Shown piece by piece: positions 15,981-23,742 of a DNA stretch of 64,000 bases. This DNA is from Chryseobacterium camelliae (lineage in GTDB: Bacteria > Bacteroidota > Bacteroidia > Flavobacteriales > Weeksellaceae). The stretch is from contig NZ_JAUTAL010000001.1 of NCBI RefSeq assembly GCF_030818575.1, forward strand, positions 1,240,001 through 1,304,000, given 5' to 3'. The notes beneath the pieces were generated by a model. The model was not told where the DNA came from. It did no database searches and saw only the letters and a list, made by a program, of their open reading frames with translations. Every line of letters starts with the position of its first letter. Positions within the stretch are counted from its first letter, which is position 1. The position numbers and the translations under genes are program-made.

Positions 15981-16709
15981 CTATCCTGTTATTTTTTTTA
16001 GATACAGTGCGTTGTGGATCGCCGCGCTTCCCCAGGTGTTGTTGAAGAATATAAACGTCTTTTTATTGTGCAACTTGATTTCGTCAGCCAGATTTCTGAG
16101 GAACGTTTCAGGATATTCGGATTTATAGAGCACAGGTTTGCCATGCAGCCGGTAATACAACACTTCGGGATGATTACTGATAACTTCTTCGGGCAGATTC
16201 CCTGGAAAGCTTACTCCGGAAACAACAATCTTATGCGCTGCCATGGTTTTAAAAACTTCGTCGGTCCACCAGGATTCGTGCCGGAATTCAACAGCATTCA
16301 GATAGTTATGATCAATGGTTTTTATGATTAAACCCATATTTTCAGGGGTATTACTGAAGGAAGGAGGAAACTGATACAGAAATCCCGCCAGCTTATCCTT
16401 AAGGCCTCCGTAAATATGGCTGCAAAAATCCCTGATCTCATTATCGCAGTTTTCCAAACGTGCTACATGGGTTATGGTTTTCGGTATCTTGATGAAAAAG
16501 CTGAATTCATCCGGTGTGTCATCTGCCCATTTCTGCAACGTTTTTAAAGTAGGTTTCCTGTAAAAAGTGGAATTGATTTCTACGGCATTAAACGTCTTGG
16601 AATATAGGCTGAGAAAATCTTTGTTCGTAGCATCGGCAGGATATAAAACCCCTTTCCAGTCGGTATTATAAAATCCTGAACATCCAATATAAAGATGGTC
16701 TTTCTTCAT
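15981..16709 (-). CDS. DUF72 (YecE-like) protein
   Basis: The 242-residue protein starts DHLYIGCSGFYNTDWKGVLYP and contains YSKTFNAVEINSTFYRKPT and AVEFRHESWW, the hallmark blocks of DUF72/YecE, a TIM-barrel family. FIFFNNTWGSAAIHNALYL close to the end matches the conserved FNN motif. The family is very widespread and its biochemical role is not settled. It lies 45 bases after the copper ATPase stop codon on the same strand, so read-through is possible, though no functional link is evident. Confidence 0.9.
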   Translation of the reverse strand: MKKDHLYIGCSGFYNTDWKGVLYPADATNKDFLSLYSKTFNAVEINSTFYRKPTLKTLQKWADDTPDEFSFFIKIPKTITHVARLENCDNEIRDFCSHIYGGLKDKLAGFLYQFPPSFSNTPENMGLIIKTIDHNYLNAVEFRHESWWTDEVFKTMAAHKIVVSGVSFPGNLPEEVISNHPEVLYYRLHGKPVLYKSEYPETFLRNLADEIKLHNKKTFIFFNNTWGSAAIHNALYLKKITG

Positions 16710-16754
16710 AGAATTTAATTTATTTAAGTGGTTGCCTGAGGCAGGTGTTGATGC

Positions 16755-19598
16755 TTACCCTTTGCTGCCACTTAAATCCACGGAATTCAGCCGTAAGGAA
16801 TTCAGAATTACGGACAATGAACTAAAACTCATTGCCGCAGCGGCAATCATCGGTGAAAGCAGGATTCCGAAAAACGGGTACAATAATCCTGCCGCTACAG
16901 GTATACCCAGTACGTTATAAATAAAAGCAAAGAATAAATTTTCCTTAATGTTTTTTAAAAGCTTTTCGCTCAGGAGTTTAGCTTTTGCAACGCCTGAAAG
17001 GTCGCCTTTCAGCAGAGTAATTTCCGCACTTTCGATGGCTACACCGGTTCCGGTACCCATAGCTATGCCCACATCAGCCTGGGCAAGGGCAGGGGAGTCA
17101 TTGATACCGTCTCCAGTCATCGCTACAATTTTACCTTCCTTTTGCAGCCGTTTCACTTCATTCAGTTTATCTTCGGGGCTGCAGCTGGCTTTAAAATGCT
17201 TGATGCCTAATGCATCTGCCACAGCTTTGGCAGTATGTTCATTATCACCGGTCATCATAATGATATCTACACCTTCCTTAAGAAGCTGTTCCACGGCTTT
17301 AGCAGAGGTGTCTTTTATTTTATCCGTAAAGCTTATAAAACCTATGACTTCAGTATCCTGAGCCACATAAGAAACTGTGTGCGCTCCAGACTGGACTTCC
17401 GAGGCTTTTTGCCTGAGTGCTGCGGGGATTTCGATTCCATTTGAGATCAATAAGTCTTCATTGCCAAGGTAAACCGTTTTCCCATTAATTTTCCCTTTGA
17501 CGCCTTTACCTGAAATATTTTCAAAACTGTCCGCTTTTTCTAAAGTAAGCTGTTCTTCCTGAGCTTTTCTTAGGACTGCACCTGACAATGGGTGCTCGGA
17601 GTTCCGGTTTAAAGAAGCGGCTATGGTAATAACCTCATTACGATCTGAACGATCGATAGTCTCAACAGATTCTACAGAAGGTTTACCTTCCGTTAAAGTC
17701 CCCGTTTTATCCGTTATCAGGACATTGACTTTATTCATATGTTCCAGCGCCTCGGCATTCTTGATCAGGATTCCGTTTCCGGCACCTTTCCCGATACCTA
17801 CCATAAGGGACATTGGCGTCGCGAGGCCTAATGCACAGGGGCAGGCCACAATAAGGACGGCCACTGCATTCACAAAAGCAAATAACGTCCTTTTGCCTTC
17901 GGGCCCGAAAAACTGCCACAGGATAAACGTGAGTATTGATATAGCAATGACTGCAGGTACGAAAACTTTAGCCACCTTATCCGTCAGTTTCTGGATGGGT
18001 GCCCTGCTTCTGCTAGCCTCATGGACCATTCTGATGATGTTGGCGAGTAATGTCTCTTCACCCACTTTTTCAGCTTTCATAATGAATACCTGATTACCGT
18101 TGATGGTTCCGGAAGAAACCTGATCACCTTTTTCCTTCTGCACAGGAACAGGTTCACCGGTAATCATGCTTTCATCAATGGATGAATTGCCTTCCGTAAT
18201 GATTCCGTCAACAGGAATTTTTTCTCCCGGCTTCACCCTGAGCAGGTCACCTTTTTTTACCTGGGATAGCAGGACCTTTTTTTCTTCTCCGTTTACAATC
18301 AGATGAGCTTCGTCGGGAGAGAGGCTGATCAGTTCGCGGATAGCATTTCCAGTCTTTTTATGGGCTGCCGCTTCCATAAGCTGGCCTAAAATAACCAGTG
18401 TTAAAATCACACAGACTGCCTCAAAATAAAGCGGGGTCTCATGATTGTGATTGCTTATTTCATGAGGAATGATATCCGGAAAAAATAAGGCCGTTATACT
18501 GAACAGGAACGCTGCTGCAACACCCAGTGCGATCAGGCTGAACATATTCAGGTTGCGGGTTTTGAATGAAGTCCAGCCCCTTTTCATCAGGAACCATCCG
18601 GAATAAAAAATCACGGGAAGAGTCAGTATCAGTTCAATATATCCCTGAATGGTGTGGGAAAAAGGAAGGTCAATCACCATTCCCCCCATAGAAAGTACAA
18701 AAACAGGGATAGTAAAAACTAGGGAGGTGATCAGCTTCTTTTTAAGGGTCTGGTAGGTTTTGTCTTCACCATCATCATTCTGATCCGGAACTTTCACCAG
18801 ATCCATACCACATATCGGACAGCTTCCGGGTTCATTACGGATGACTTCCGGGTGCATGGGACAGGTATACTGTGCTACCTTCTTTTCAGGATATTTCACC
18901 AGGTCCATGCCGCAGACCGGACAGCCGACATTTGTTTCATAGGTCTTATCTCCCTCGCAATACATAGGACAATAATATCTTCCCGCCATATCATCAGATA
19001 TTTCCTTCGCTTCATGATGATGCGTATGATGATGGTTATGCTGAGAGTCGGCATTGTGAACAAGCGCTTCCGTAATCTCTTCCAGATGCATATGGCAAAC
19101 TGGACAATCAATCTTTTCATCATAGACCTTATCTCCTTCACAAAACATCGGACAATAATATTTGCCTATATTCTCTTTGAAGTTTTGTGGAAGGTGGGTT
19201 TTGGAAAATGCAGGTTTATGATTCGGATCTTTGGATAATTTTTCTTCTACAGGAACCAGATACATATGGCAGACCGGGCATCTCTTGCCCTGCTGGAAGT
19301 ATACTTTATCCCCTTCGCATTCCATAGGGCAGTAGTATACAGAAGATGGAGAAACCCTGTCTTGTGGTTTGACAAACTCAGATTCAGGGACATCCGGGTC
19401 TTTCAATATATAATTCCCCGCTTCCTGTAAACTTTTGTTTATGGTGCCCAGATCAATTTGCTGATCAGATTTCAGTATAACCGTATGGTCTTCCAGATTT
19501 ACTTCTGCCTGTATCCCTTCAAGACTGTTCAGTTTTTCAGAAACCTTTTTCTGGCAGCCCGAACAGCTCATCCCAAGAATTGTATATTGTTTTTGCAT
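16755..19598 (-). CDS. Copper-type P1B ATPase with four extra metal-binding domains
   Basis: The 947-residue protein starts with an HMA domain (C12 and C15 in GMSCSGCQ). Four tandem heavy-metal-binding modules follow at about residues 88-118, 147-174, 207-236 and 243-270, each with an initial YYCPM or YTCPM and a later CPVC or CPIC-x-M. A histidine-rich stretch ([10 protein letters not shown]) lies at about 187-196. The P1B core has [23 protein letters not shown] and [14 protein letters not shown] and the HMA domain indicate export of Cu+ (or Ag+) from the cytoplasm. The gene follows an AraC-type regulator carrying its own HMA domain; the two are 108 bases apart. Many homologues have only one or two CPxC-type modules, so four is rich. 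Confidence 0.95.
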   Translation of the reverse strand: MQKQYTILGMSCSGCQKKVSEKLNSLEGIQAEVNLEDHTVILKSDQQIDLGTINKSLQEAGNYILKDPDVPESEFVKPQDRVSPSSVYYCPMECEGDKVYFQQGKRCPVCHMYLVPVEEKLSKDPNHKPAFSKTHLPQNFKENIGKYYCPMFCEGDKVYDEKIDCPVCHMHLEEITEALVHNADSQHNHHHTHHHEAKEISDDMAGRYYCPMYCEGDKTYETNVGCPVCGMDLVKYPEKKVAQYTCPMHPEVIRNEPGSCPICGMDLVKVPDQNDDGEDKTYQTLKKKLITSLVFTIPVFVLSMGGMVIDLPFSHTIQGYIELILTLPVIFYSGWFLMKRGWTSFKTRNLNMFSLIALGVAAAFLFSITALFFPDIIPHEISNHNHETPLYFEAVCVILTLVILGQLMEAAAHKKTGNAIRELISLSPDEAHLIVNGEEKKVLLSQVKKGDLLRVKPGEKIPVDGIITEGNSSIDESMITGEPVPVQKEKGDQVSSGTINGNQVFIMKAEKVGEETLLANIIRMVHEASRSRAPIQKLTDKVAKVFVPAVIAISILTFILWQFFGPEGKRTLFAFVNAVAVLIVACPCALGLATPMSLMVGIGKGAGNGILIKNAEALEHMNKVNVLITDKTGTLTEGKPSVESVETIDRSDRNEVITIAASLNRNSEHPLSGAVLRKAQEEQLTLEKADSFENISGKGVKGKINGKTVYLGNEDLLISNGIEIPAALRQKASEVQSGAHTVSYVAQDTEVIGFISFTDKIKDTSAKAVEQLLKEGVDIIMMTGDNEHTAKAVADALGIKHFKASCSPEDKLNEVKRLQKEGKIVAMTGDGINDSPALAQADVGIAMGTGTGVAIESAEITLLKGDLSGVAKAKLLSEKLLKNIKENLFFAFIYNVLGIPVAAGLLYPFFGILLSPMIAAAAMSFSSLSVILNSLRLNSVDLSGSKG

Positions 19599-19644
19599 TG
19601 CAGTATCAATTTACAACAAATTTCCAAAATGAATGCCGAAGCCT

Positions 19645-19672
19645 GTTACAGATATTGGGATAATAGTTACAG
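19645..19672. promoter_or_regulatory. Direct repeat before the copper ATPase, likely AraC-type site
   Basis: GTTACAGA occurs at 19645-19652 and again at 19666-19673, in the same orientation and 21 bases apart, two helical turns. AraC-family activators bind such in-phase direct repeats. It lies in the 108-base gap between the HMA-AraC gene and the ATPase gene, about 50-75 bases before the ATPase start codon. Confidence 0.55.
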
Positions 19673-19706
19673 AATTCTTCCAGGAGCCTTAATCACGATA
19701 GTGTAT

Positions 19707-20267
19707 TTAAATTTCGTCGAGAGGCTTACGGTGGTGGTTTTTCAGCTTTCTGAATTCTGTAGGCGTAAAGCCGGTGATATTCCTGAACTGAGCAGATAAA
19801 TGCTGAACGCTTTTATAACCTAGCTTGCCGGCGATTTCCGTCAGGGTAAATTCATTGTACAGCAGGAGTTCCTTTACTTTTTCAATCTTCTGAAGAATGA
19901 AGAACTGTTCCAGTGTAGTGCTCTCATGCTGTGAAAAGGTCTTTGACAATGAGCTGTATTCCTTATGAAGGGCAGTACTGAGAAATTCAGATAATACAAA
20001 TCCTTCTTCAATATCCAGTTCGCTGATTTTCAGGATCACCAGGGTACGGATTTTTTCCGTAAGCTGGTGTGCAGCATCTTTGAGCCTCTCAAAACCTGCA
20101 TCATAAAGTCCTTTCTCAATAAGCATCAGCTGATGATTACTCAGATCAGCATCCGTTTCTGCTTCGCCCAGTTTTACAGATTTTAGTGATATACCAGACA
20201 GGTTAAAGACCTGTTCAACGGCAGATATACACCTGTTGCAGACCATATTTTTAATGAAGATTTTCAT
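19707..20267 (-). CDS. HMA-AraC fusion regulator, probable copper sensor
   Basis: The 186-residue protein begins with an HMA-like fold: MKIFIKNMVCNRCISAVEQVF carries the M-x-C-x-x-C motif with C10 and C13. Residues of about 100-186 form an AraC-type double helix-turn-helix (FTLTEIAGKLGYKSVQHLSAQFRNITGFTPTEFRK). The combination suggests direct metal sensing by a metallochaperone domain joined to a DNA-binding domain. It overlaps the upstream thioesterase by 4 bases (ATGA) and lies just before the copper ATPase. Regulators of copper ATPases are usually MerR, CsoR or CopY types, so an AraC version is unusual. A 21-bp-phased direct repeat in the gap is the likely target. Confidence 0.83.
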   Translation of the reverse strand: MKIFIKNMVCNRCISAVEQVFNLSGISLKSVKLGEAETDADLSNHQLMLIEKGLYDAGFERLKDAAHQLTEKIRTLVILKISELDIEEGFVLSEFLSTALHKEYSSLSKTFSQHESTTLEQFFILQKIEKVKELLLYNEFTLTEIAGKLGYKSVQHLSAQFRNITGFTPTEFRKLKNHHRKPLDEI

Positions 20268-20659
20268 AGCCGGCCGCTGAGCCTGTCCTTTACAAACTCT
20301 ACTTTGGTCTTTCCATGTGCCGCAGGAAGGCCGTTTTCATCAAGATTTACCATTACAATTTTTTCTACCGTAATAATCGTCTGGTGCGTCATTTTGTTCC
20401 GTACTTCACATCTCAAAGTAATGGAGGTAGATCCGAACGAAGATACTTCAATACCGATTTCAACAATATCACCCTGCTTGGCTGAGCTTACAAAATTAAT
20501 CTCAGAAATAAATTTTGTTACCACTTTGGTATTTTCGAGCTGAATGATGGCATAAAGTGCCGCCTCTTCATCGATCCATTGCAATAGTCTTCCTCCGAAC
20601 AAAGAGTGATTAGGATTGAGGTCTTCGGGTTTTACCCATTTTCTGGTATGGTAGTTCAT
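20264..20659 (-). CDS. Acyl-CoA thioesterase (hotdog fold)
   Basis: The 131-residue protein has the hotdog acyl-CoA thioesterase pattern: NPNHSLFGGRLLQWIDEEAALYA carries the conserved helix with the catalytic Asp/Glu region, followed by FISEINFVSSAKQGDIVEIGIEVSSFGSTSITLRCEVRN over two strands. It resembles the YciA/BACH group, which hydrolyse acyl-CoA to free fatty acid and CoA in the cytoplasm. It overlaps the HMA-AraC gene by 4 bases, so the two are translationally coupled, although no metabolic link to copper is known to me. Confidence 0.88.
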   Translation of the reverse strand: MNYHTRKWVKPEDLNPNHSLFGGRLLQWIDEEAALYAIIQLENTKVVTKFISEINFVSSAKQGDIVEIGIEVSSFGSTSITLRCEVRNKMTHQTIITVEKIVMVNLDENGLPAAHGKTKVEFVKDRLSGRL

Positions 20660-20784
20660 CTCTTATAGTTTTTCAGTACAAATTTACTATTAATAATGTT
20701 TAAACGTGAAAAAATAAGGATTCACCAAACTAAATGGACTCATCAATACCTCCAAAAGGATCTCTTATTTCATCATTTTCAGGG

Positions 20785-20854
20785 TTCAGACTGCTTTATT
20801 TTTCCATTCTGGATAGAAATTTATTCTCGGAATGCCTTATTTCAGACTGCTTTA
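20785..20854. repeat. 14-bp direct repeat in the RRM upstream region
   Basis: TTCAGACTGCTTTA occurs exactly at 20785-20798 and 20841-20854, 56 bases apart. It lies in the 362-base gap between the thioesterase (minus) and RRM (plus) genes. Apart from the RRM promoter and this repeat the gap is AT-rich and shows no gene. Confidence 0.5.
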
Positions 20855-20898
20855 ACAGACAGAATACAAAATATATAGACTATTCTTAAAAAAATATT

Positions 20899-20927
20899 TT
20901 GTTGTGACATTATTAATCGTATCTTGC
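20899..20927 (+). promoter_or_regulatory. Promoter of the RRM gene
   Basis: TTG at 20899-20901 and TATCTTGC at 20920-20927 are separated by 18 bases and are close to the -33 TTG and -7 TAnnTTTG consensus (one base off). The leader to ATG 21022 would be about 90 bases, longer than for most genes here. Confidence 0.5.
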
Positions 20928-21021
20928 ACCTGTTTATATTTGGAATCAATATTTGTTCATTCTTTATGTTGTTTTTCTTTTATATACCAAATCGTTATTA
21001 ATTTTTAATTTTTTATTCAAA

Positions 21022-21393
21022 ATGAACATTTTTGTTTCTAACATCAATTACGCAACTAAAGAGTATGAGTTGCAGGATCTATTCTCAGAATTTGGAGACG
21101 TTTCTTCTGCTAAGATTATTACAGACAAAGAAACTGGTCGATCCAGAGGTTTTGGTTTCATCGAGATGAGCGATGAAGAAGGGCAGGAAGCTATTGAAGC
21201 TCTTAACCAAAAAGAATTTAACGGAAAAGTATTAAACGTTTCTGAAGCTAAACCGAGAGAGGAAAAGCCTAGAAGAACTTTCAGCAACAATGGAGGAAAC
21301 AACAGAGGTGGCGGAAGTTACGGTAACAACAGAGGTAATGGCGGCGGCTATGGTGGTAGTAATAACCGTAGCGGCGGTGGAAACCGTTGGTAA
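21022..21393 (+). CDS. Glycine-rich RRM RNA-binding protein
   Basis: From ATG 21022 the protein has 123 residues: one RNA recognition motif at about 1-80 with RNP2 (NIFVSNINYA) and RNP1 (RGFGFIEM), then a Gly/Asn/Arg-rich tail (repeats of NRGGG, GNNRG and SGGGN). An upstream in-frame ATG at 20953 would add a hydrophobic stretch foreign to the family. Single-RRM glycine-rich proteins are abundant in Bacteroidota and are proposed RNA chaperones or regulators that replace roles of Hfq or cold-shock proteins. Long AT-rich leader and strong terminator make this a monocistronic unit. Confidence 0.95.
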   Translation: MNIFVSNINYATKEYELQDLFSEFGDVSSAKIITDKETGRSRGFGFIEMSDEEGQEAIEALNQKEFNGKVLNVSEAKPREEKPRRTFSNNGGNNRGGGSYGNNRGNGGGYGGSNNRSGGGNRW

Positions 21394-21399
21394 AATATA

Positions 21400-21424
21400 A
21401 AGCGGCTCAGGCCGCTTTTTTTTA
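21400..21424 (+). terminator. Terminator of the RRM gene
   Basis: AAGCGGC and GCCGCTT pair around a TCAG loop and are followed by a long T run. It starts 7 bases after the stop codon. The converging BlaI-type gene ends just beyond it. Confidence 0.9.
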
Positions 21425-21479
21425 TGTCTTTTAGTTGATCTTTTTCTTTTTCTTCTTTTTATCCTTGTCTTTCTCCTTC

Positions 21480-21908
21480 TTATTTTTTCTTAGTCTTCAG
21501 GATCTCATTGGCAAATTCATAATCAGGCTGTTTATTCTTAGCAGGTTTAAGCTCAATTTTAAGATCCAGGTAATCGGCAAAATCGTTCTTGGAAATTAAA
21601 TTTTCGTCCAGCAGCACTTCCAGCACTTCCTTTCCTGAATTGTCAAAAAAATGATGGCACAGCTCTTTTAGAAGGAATTTCCTGTATTCTGCAAAGGGGA
21701 TGATTACTGTATACTTAAAGATCCTTCCTTCCTTTTCAGTAGACAGAAAGCCTTTTTCAGTAAGGATTTTCAGATAGGTAGATACCGTATTCTGGTGGGG
21801 TTTCGGCTCAGGATGTCTGTCCATAGCGTCTTTAAGGTAAAATGAATCCAGCTTCCAGAATAGTTTCATCAGGTTTTCTTCCGCAGCGGTAAGATGGTTT
21901 ATTTTCAT
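21480..21908 (-). CDS. BlaI/MecI-family repressor with a possibly frameshifted C-terminus
   Basis: The 142-residue ORF has a winged helix (LTAAEENLMKLFWKL, then HQNTVSTYLKILTEKGFL) characteristic of BlaI/MecI/CopY repressors and a C-terminal dimerisation helix region. It ends in KTKKK. Beyond the stop, in the +1 frame, another lysine-rich reading continues (NKKEKDKDKKKKKKKIN) to a stop at 21431-21433. A six-A run at the switch suggests a homopolymer expansion, so the intact protein may be about 17 residues longer. No BlaR1-type sensor gene is adjacent. It is followed upstream by a PAP2 gene on the same strand, 9 bases away, so the pair is an operon. Confidence 0.85.
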   Translation of the reverse strand: MKINHLTAAEENLMKLFWKLDSFYLKDAMDRHPEPKPHQNTVSTYLKILTEKGFLSTEKEGRIFKYTVIIPFAEYRKFLLKELCHHFFDNSGKEVLEVLLDENLISKNDFADYLDLKIELKPAKNKQPDYEFANEILKTKKK

Positions 21909-21917
21909 AAAATGGGT

Positions 21918-22520
21918 TTACGGTTGAAGTTGCATACTGCAATATAGATAAATTAAAGATACCACAAAAGCAATTCCTGCTCCGGTTAACACTTCACGAA
22001 CAGTATGCCTTTTCAGGATTACCCTTGTAACCCCTACCAACACGGCAATTCCCAGCCATATAAGGCCCGTTATCCAACTCATGGGTACAAACAGGGCAGC
22101 CACCAACACATTAAAAGCGGTATGCATAGAACTTTTAATGAAGAAATTGCTGATCTGAAGTGCCAGCAACAGAATGAGAATAAACAGCATCACCAGATCA
22201 ACAGCCCCGTTTTTTAGATAGGAATACACCATATATGCCATTACACATATAACAATAAAGATATACAGTGTTTTCCTCTGTACACGGTTGGATACATCCA
22301 TGTTGACATACCTTCCTGTTTTGACGTTCCATACAATCCAGATGATCACGGGTAAAATTACCATCAGCAAAATAGGCAGAAAATAATACAGGGAGTCTGT
22401 GAGCGAATATTTCCATATGCTCATCAGGATAAAAAAAATAAACAAAGAAATCAGCGGATTAAAAAAATCTGAAATGATTTTTGATATTTTCTGTACAAAA
22501 GAGGGTTGCTTTTCTGGCAT
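21918..22520 (-). CDS. PAP2-superfamily membrane phosphatase-like protein
   Basis: The 200-residue protein has about six transmembrane helices. The PAP2 motif C2 is seen as SSMHTAFNV and C3 as RVILKRHTVREVLTGAGIAF, with Arg and His in the expected positions. The first motif (KX6RP) is poorly conserved: RVQR follows a short loop in the middle. Family members remove phosphate from lipid phosphates or undecaprenyl pyrophosphate in the inner membrane. It is upstream of and 9 bases from the BlaI-type gene and preceded by its own promoter. Loss of one classic motif leaves its activity open. Confidence 0.8.
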   Translation of the reverse strand: MPEKQPSFVQKISKIISDFFNPLISLFIFFILMSIWKYSLTDSLYYFLPILLMVILPVIIWIVWNVKTGRYVNMDVSNRVQRKTLYIFIVICVMAYMVYSYLKNGAVDLVMLFILILLLALQISNFFIKSSMHTAFNVLVAALFVPMSWITGLIWLGIAVLVGVTRVILKRHTVREVLTGAGIAFVVSLIYLYCSMQLQP

Positions 22521-22536
22521 GCTTCAATTTAAAATC

Positions 22537-22565
22537 CAAAGATAATACTATAACCAAAAAAACAA
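22537..22565 (-). promoter_or_regulatory. Promoter of the PAP2/BlaI operon
   Basis: On the minus strand TTG (22565-22563) and TATCTTTG (22544-22537) are separated by 18 bases, a perfect TAnnTTTG with a standard spacer. The PAP2 ATG is 16 bases downstream, giving a short leader. Confidence 0.65.
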
Positions 22566-22600
22566 TTGACATCAATACAATAAAAACAAAGTTTTTTTTA

Positions 22601-22608
22601 TAATTTTG
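22601..22608 (+). promoter_or_regulatory. -7 box for pdhA
   Basis: TAATTTTG matches TAnnTTTG and lies 37 bases before the pdhA ATG. A matching -33 TTG was not found at the standard distance. Confidence 0.45.
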
Positions 22609-22645
22609 CTCTACTATTTCATTACAAATAAGCAACAGCTAACAC

Positions 22646-23647
22646 ATGAAAGAATTTTCCAAAGAGGTATACCTGAAGTGGTATGAAGATATGACAATGT
22701 GGAGAAGGTTTGAAGACAAATGCCGTTCTCTCTATCTAAAGCAAAAAATCAGAGGTTTTTTACATTTGTACAATGGTCAGGAGGCTATTCCTGCAGGTTT
22801 TACCCATGCAATGGATTTAACCAAAGACAGTATGATTACTGCTTACAGATGCCACATTCACCCTATGGCGATGGGGGTAGATCCTAAAAGAATCATGGCC
22901 GAACTTTGCGGGAAGGCAACAGGTACGTCCGGAGGTATGGGTGGATCTATGCACATTTTCAGCAAAGAACACCGTTTTTACGGCGGGCACGGTATTGTAG
23001 GGGGACAAATTCCTTTAGGAGCAGGAATTGCTTTTGCCGATAAATATTTTGACAGAAAGGCAGTAAACATCTGTTTCTTCGGAGACGGTGCTGCAAGACA
23101 GGGTTCCCTGCATGAAACATTCAATATGGCCATGAACTGGAAACTTCCTGTGGTATTTGTAGTAGAAAACAATCAGTACGCTATGGGAACTTCCGTTAAA
23201 AGAACGGCGAACCATGAAGACATCTATAAATTAGGACTGGGATATGAAATGCCTTGTCTTGCCGTAGATGCTATGGATCCTGAAAAAGTGGCTGAAGCAG
23301 CCTACGAAGCTATTGAAAGAGCAAGAAGAGGTGACGGTCCTACATTCATTGAGGCAAGGACGTACCGATACAGAGGGCACTCCATGTCTGATGCTGAACC
23401 GTACAGAACCAAAGAGGAAGTTGCTATTCATAAAAATGATGACCCTATTGAACTCATCAAGCAAAGGATTTTAGCTAACAACTGGGCTTCTGAAGAGGAA
23501 CTGGAAGCTATGGACAATAAGTCAAGAGACTTTGTAGAAGAGTGCATAGAATTCATGGAAAACTCTCCATACCCGGATCCGGAAAAGATCTATGAGTATG
23601 TTTACGCTCAGGAAAACTACCCGTTCTTAGATAAATTAGAAAACTAA
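22646..23647 (+). CDS. pdhA: Pyruvate dehydrogenase E1 component subunit alpha
   Basis: The 333-residue protein has the thiamine-diphosphate-binding motif GDGAARQGSLHETFNMAMNW (GDG to NN-like end), RCHIHPMAMG early and the phosphorylation-loop region YRYRGHSMSDAEPYRTKEEV. With a beta subunit it decarboxylates pyruvate and transfers the acetyl group to lipoyl-E2. The E1-beta gene is not in the neighbourhood. It is followed 95 bases later by the E2 gene, with an intervening long hairpin. It is cytoplasmic and a core enzyme of acetyl-CoA supply. Confidence 0.95.
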   Translation: MKEFSKEVYLKWYEDMTMWRRFEDKCRSLYLKQKIRGFLHLYNGQEAIPAGFTHAMDLTKDSMITAYRCHIHPMAMGVDPKRIMAELCGKATGTSGGMGGSMHIFSKEHRFYGGHGIVGGQIPLGAGIAFADKYFDRKAVNICFFGDGAARQGSLHETFNMAMNWKLPVVFVVENNQYAMGTSVKRTANHEDIYKLGLGYEMPCLAVDAMDPEKVAEAAYEAIERARRGDGPTFIEARTYRYRGHSMSDAEPYRTKEEVAIHKNDDPIELIKQRILANNWASEEELEAMDNKSRDFVEECIEFMENSPYPDPEKIYEYVYAQENYPFLDKLEN

Positions 23648-23661
23648 AAAAATAATGAGTC

Positions 23662-23716
23662 AATTGGTTAATTGGAAGGTGGATCATGTATTTTATCACC
23701 TTTGAATTAACCAATT
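23662..23716. repeat. Long hairpin between pdhA and the E2 gene
   Basis: Two 20-base arms (23662-23681 and 23697-23716), containing TTGGTTAATT on the left and AATTAACCAA on the right, pair with one mismatch and one G-U wobble around a 15-base loop. It lies fully in the gap between two genes of one complex. It may set the E1/E2 transcript ratio or stabilise one end. Confidence 0.75.
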
Positions 23717-23742
23717 ACCGCATTTTCAAATTAAAATAAATT

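Noticed and set aside
20953..21021. Longer start for the RRM protein
   Set aside because: The added residues are hydrophobic and unlike RRM proteins, and ATG 21022 starts exactly at the family N-terminus.
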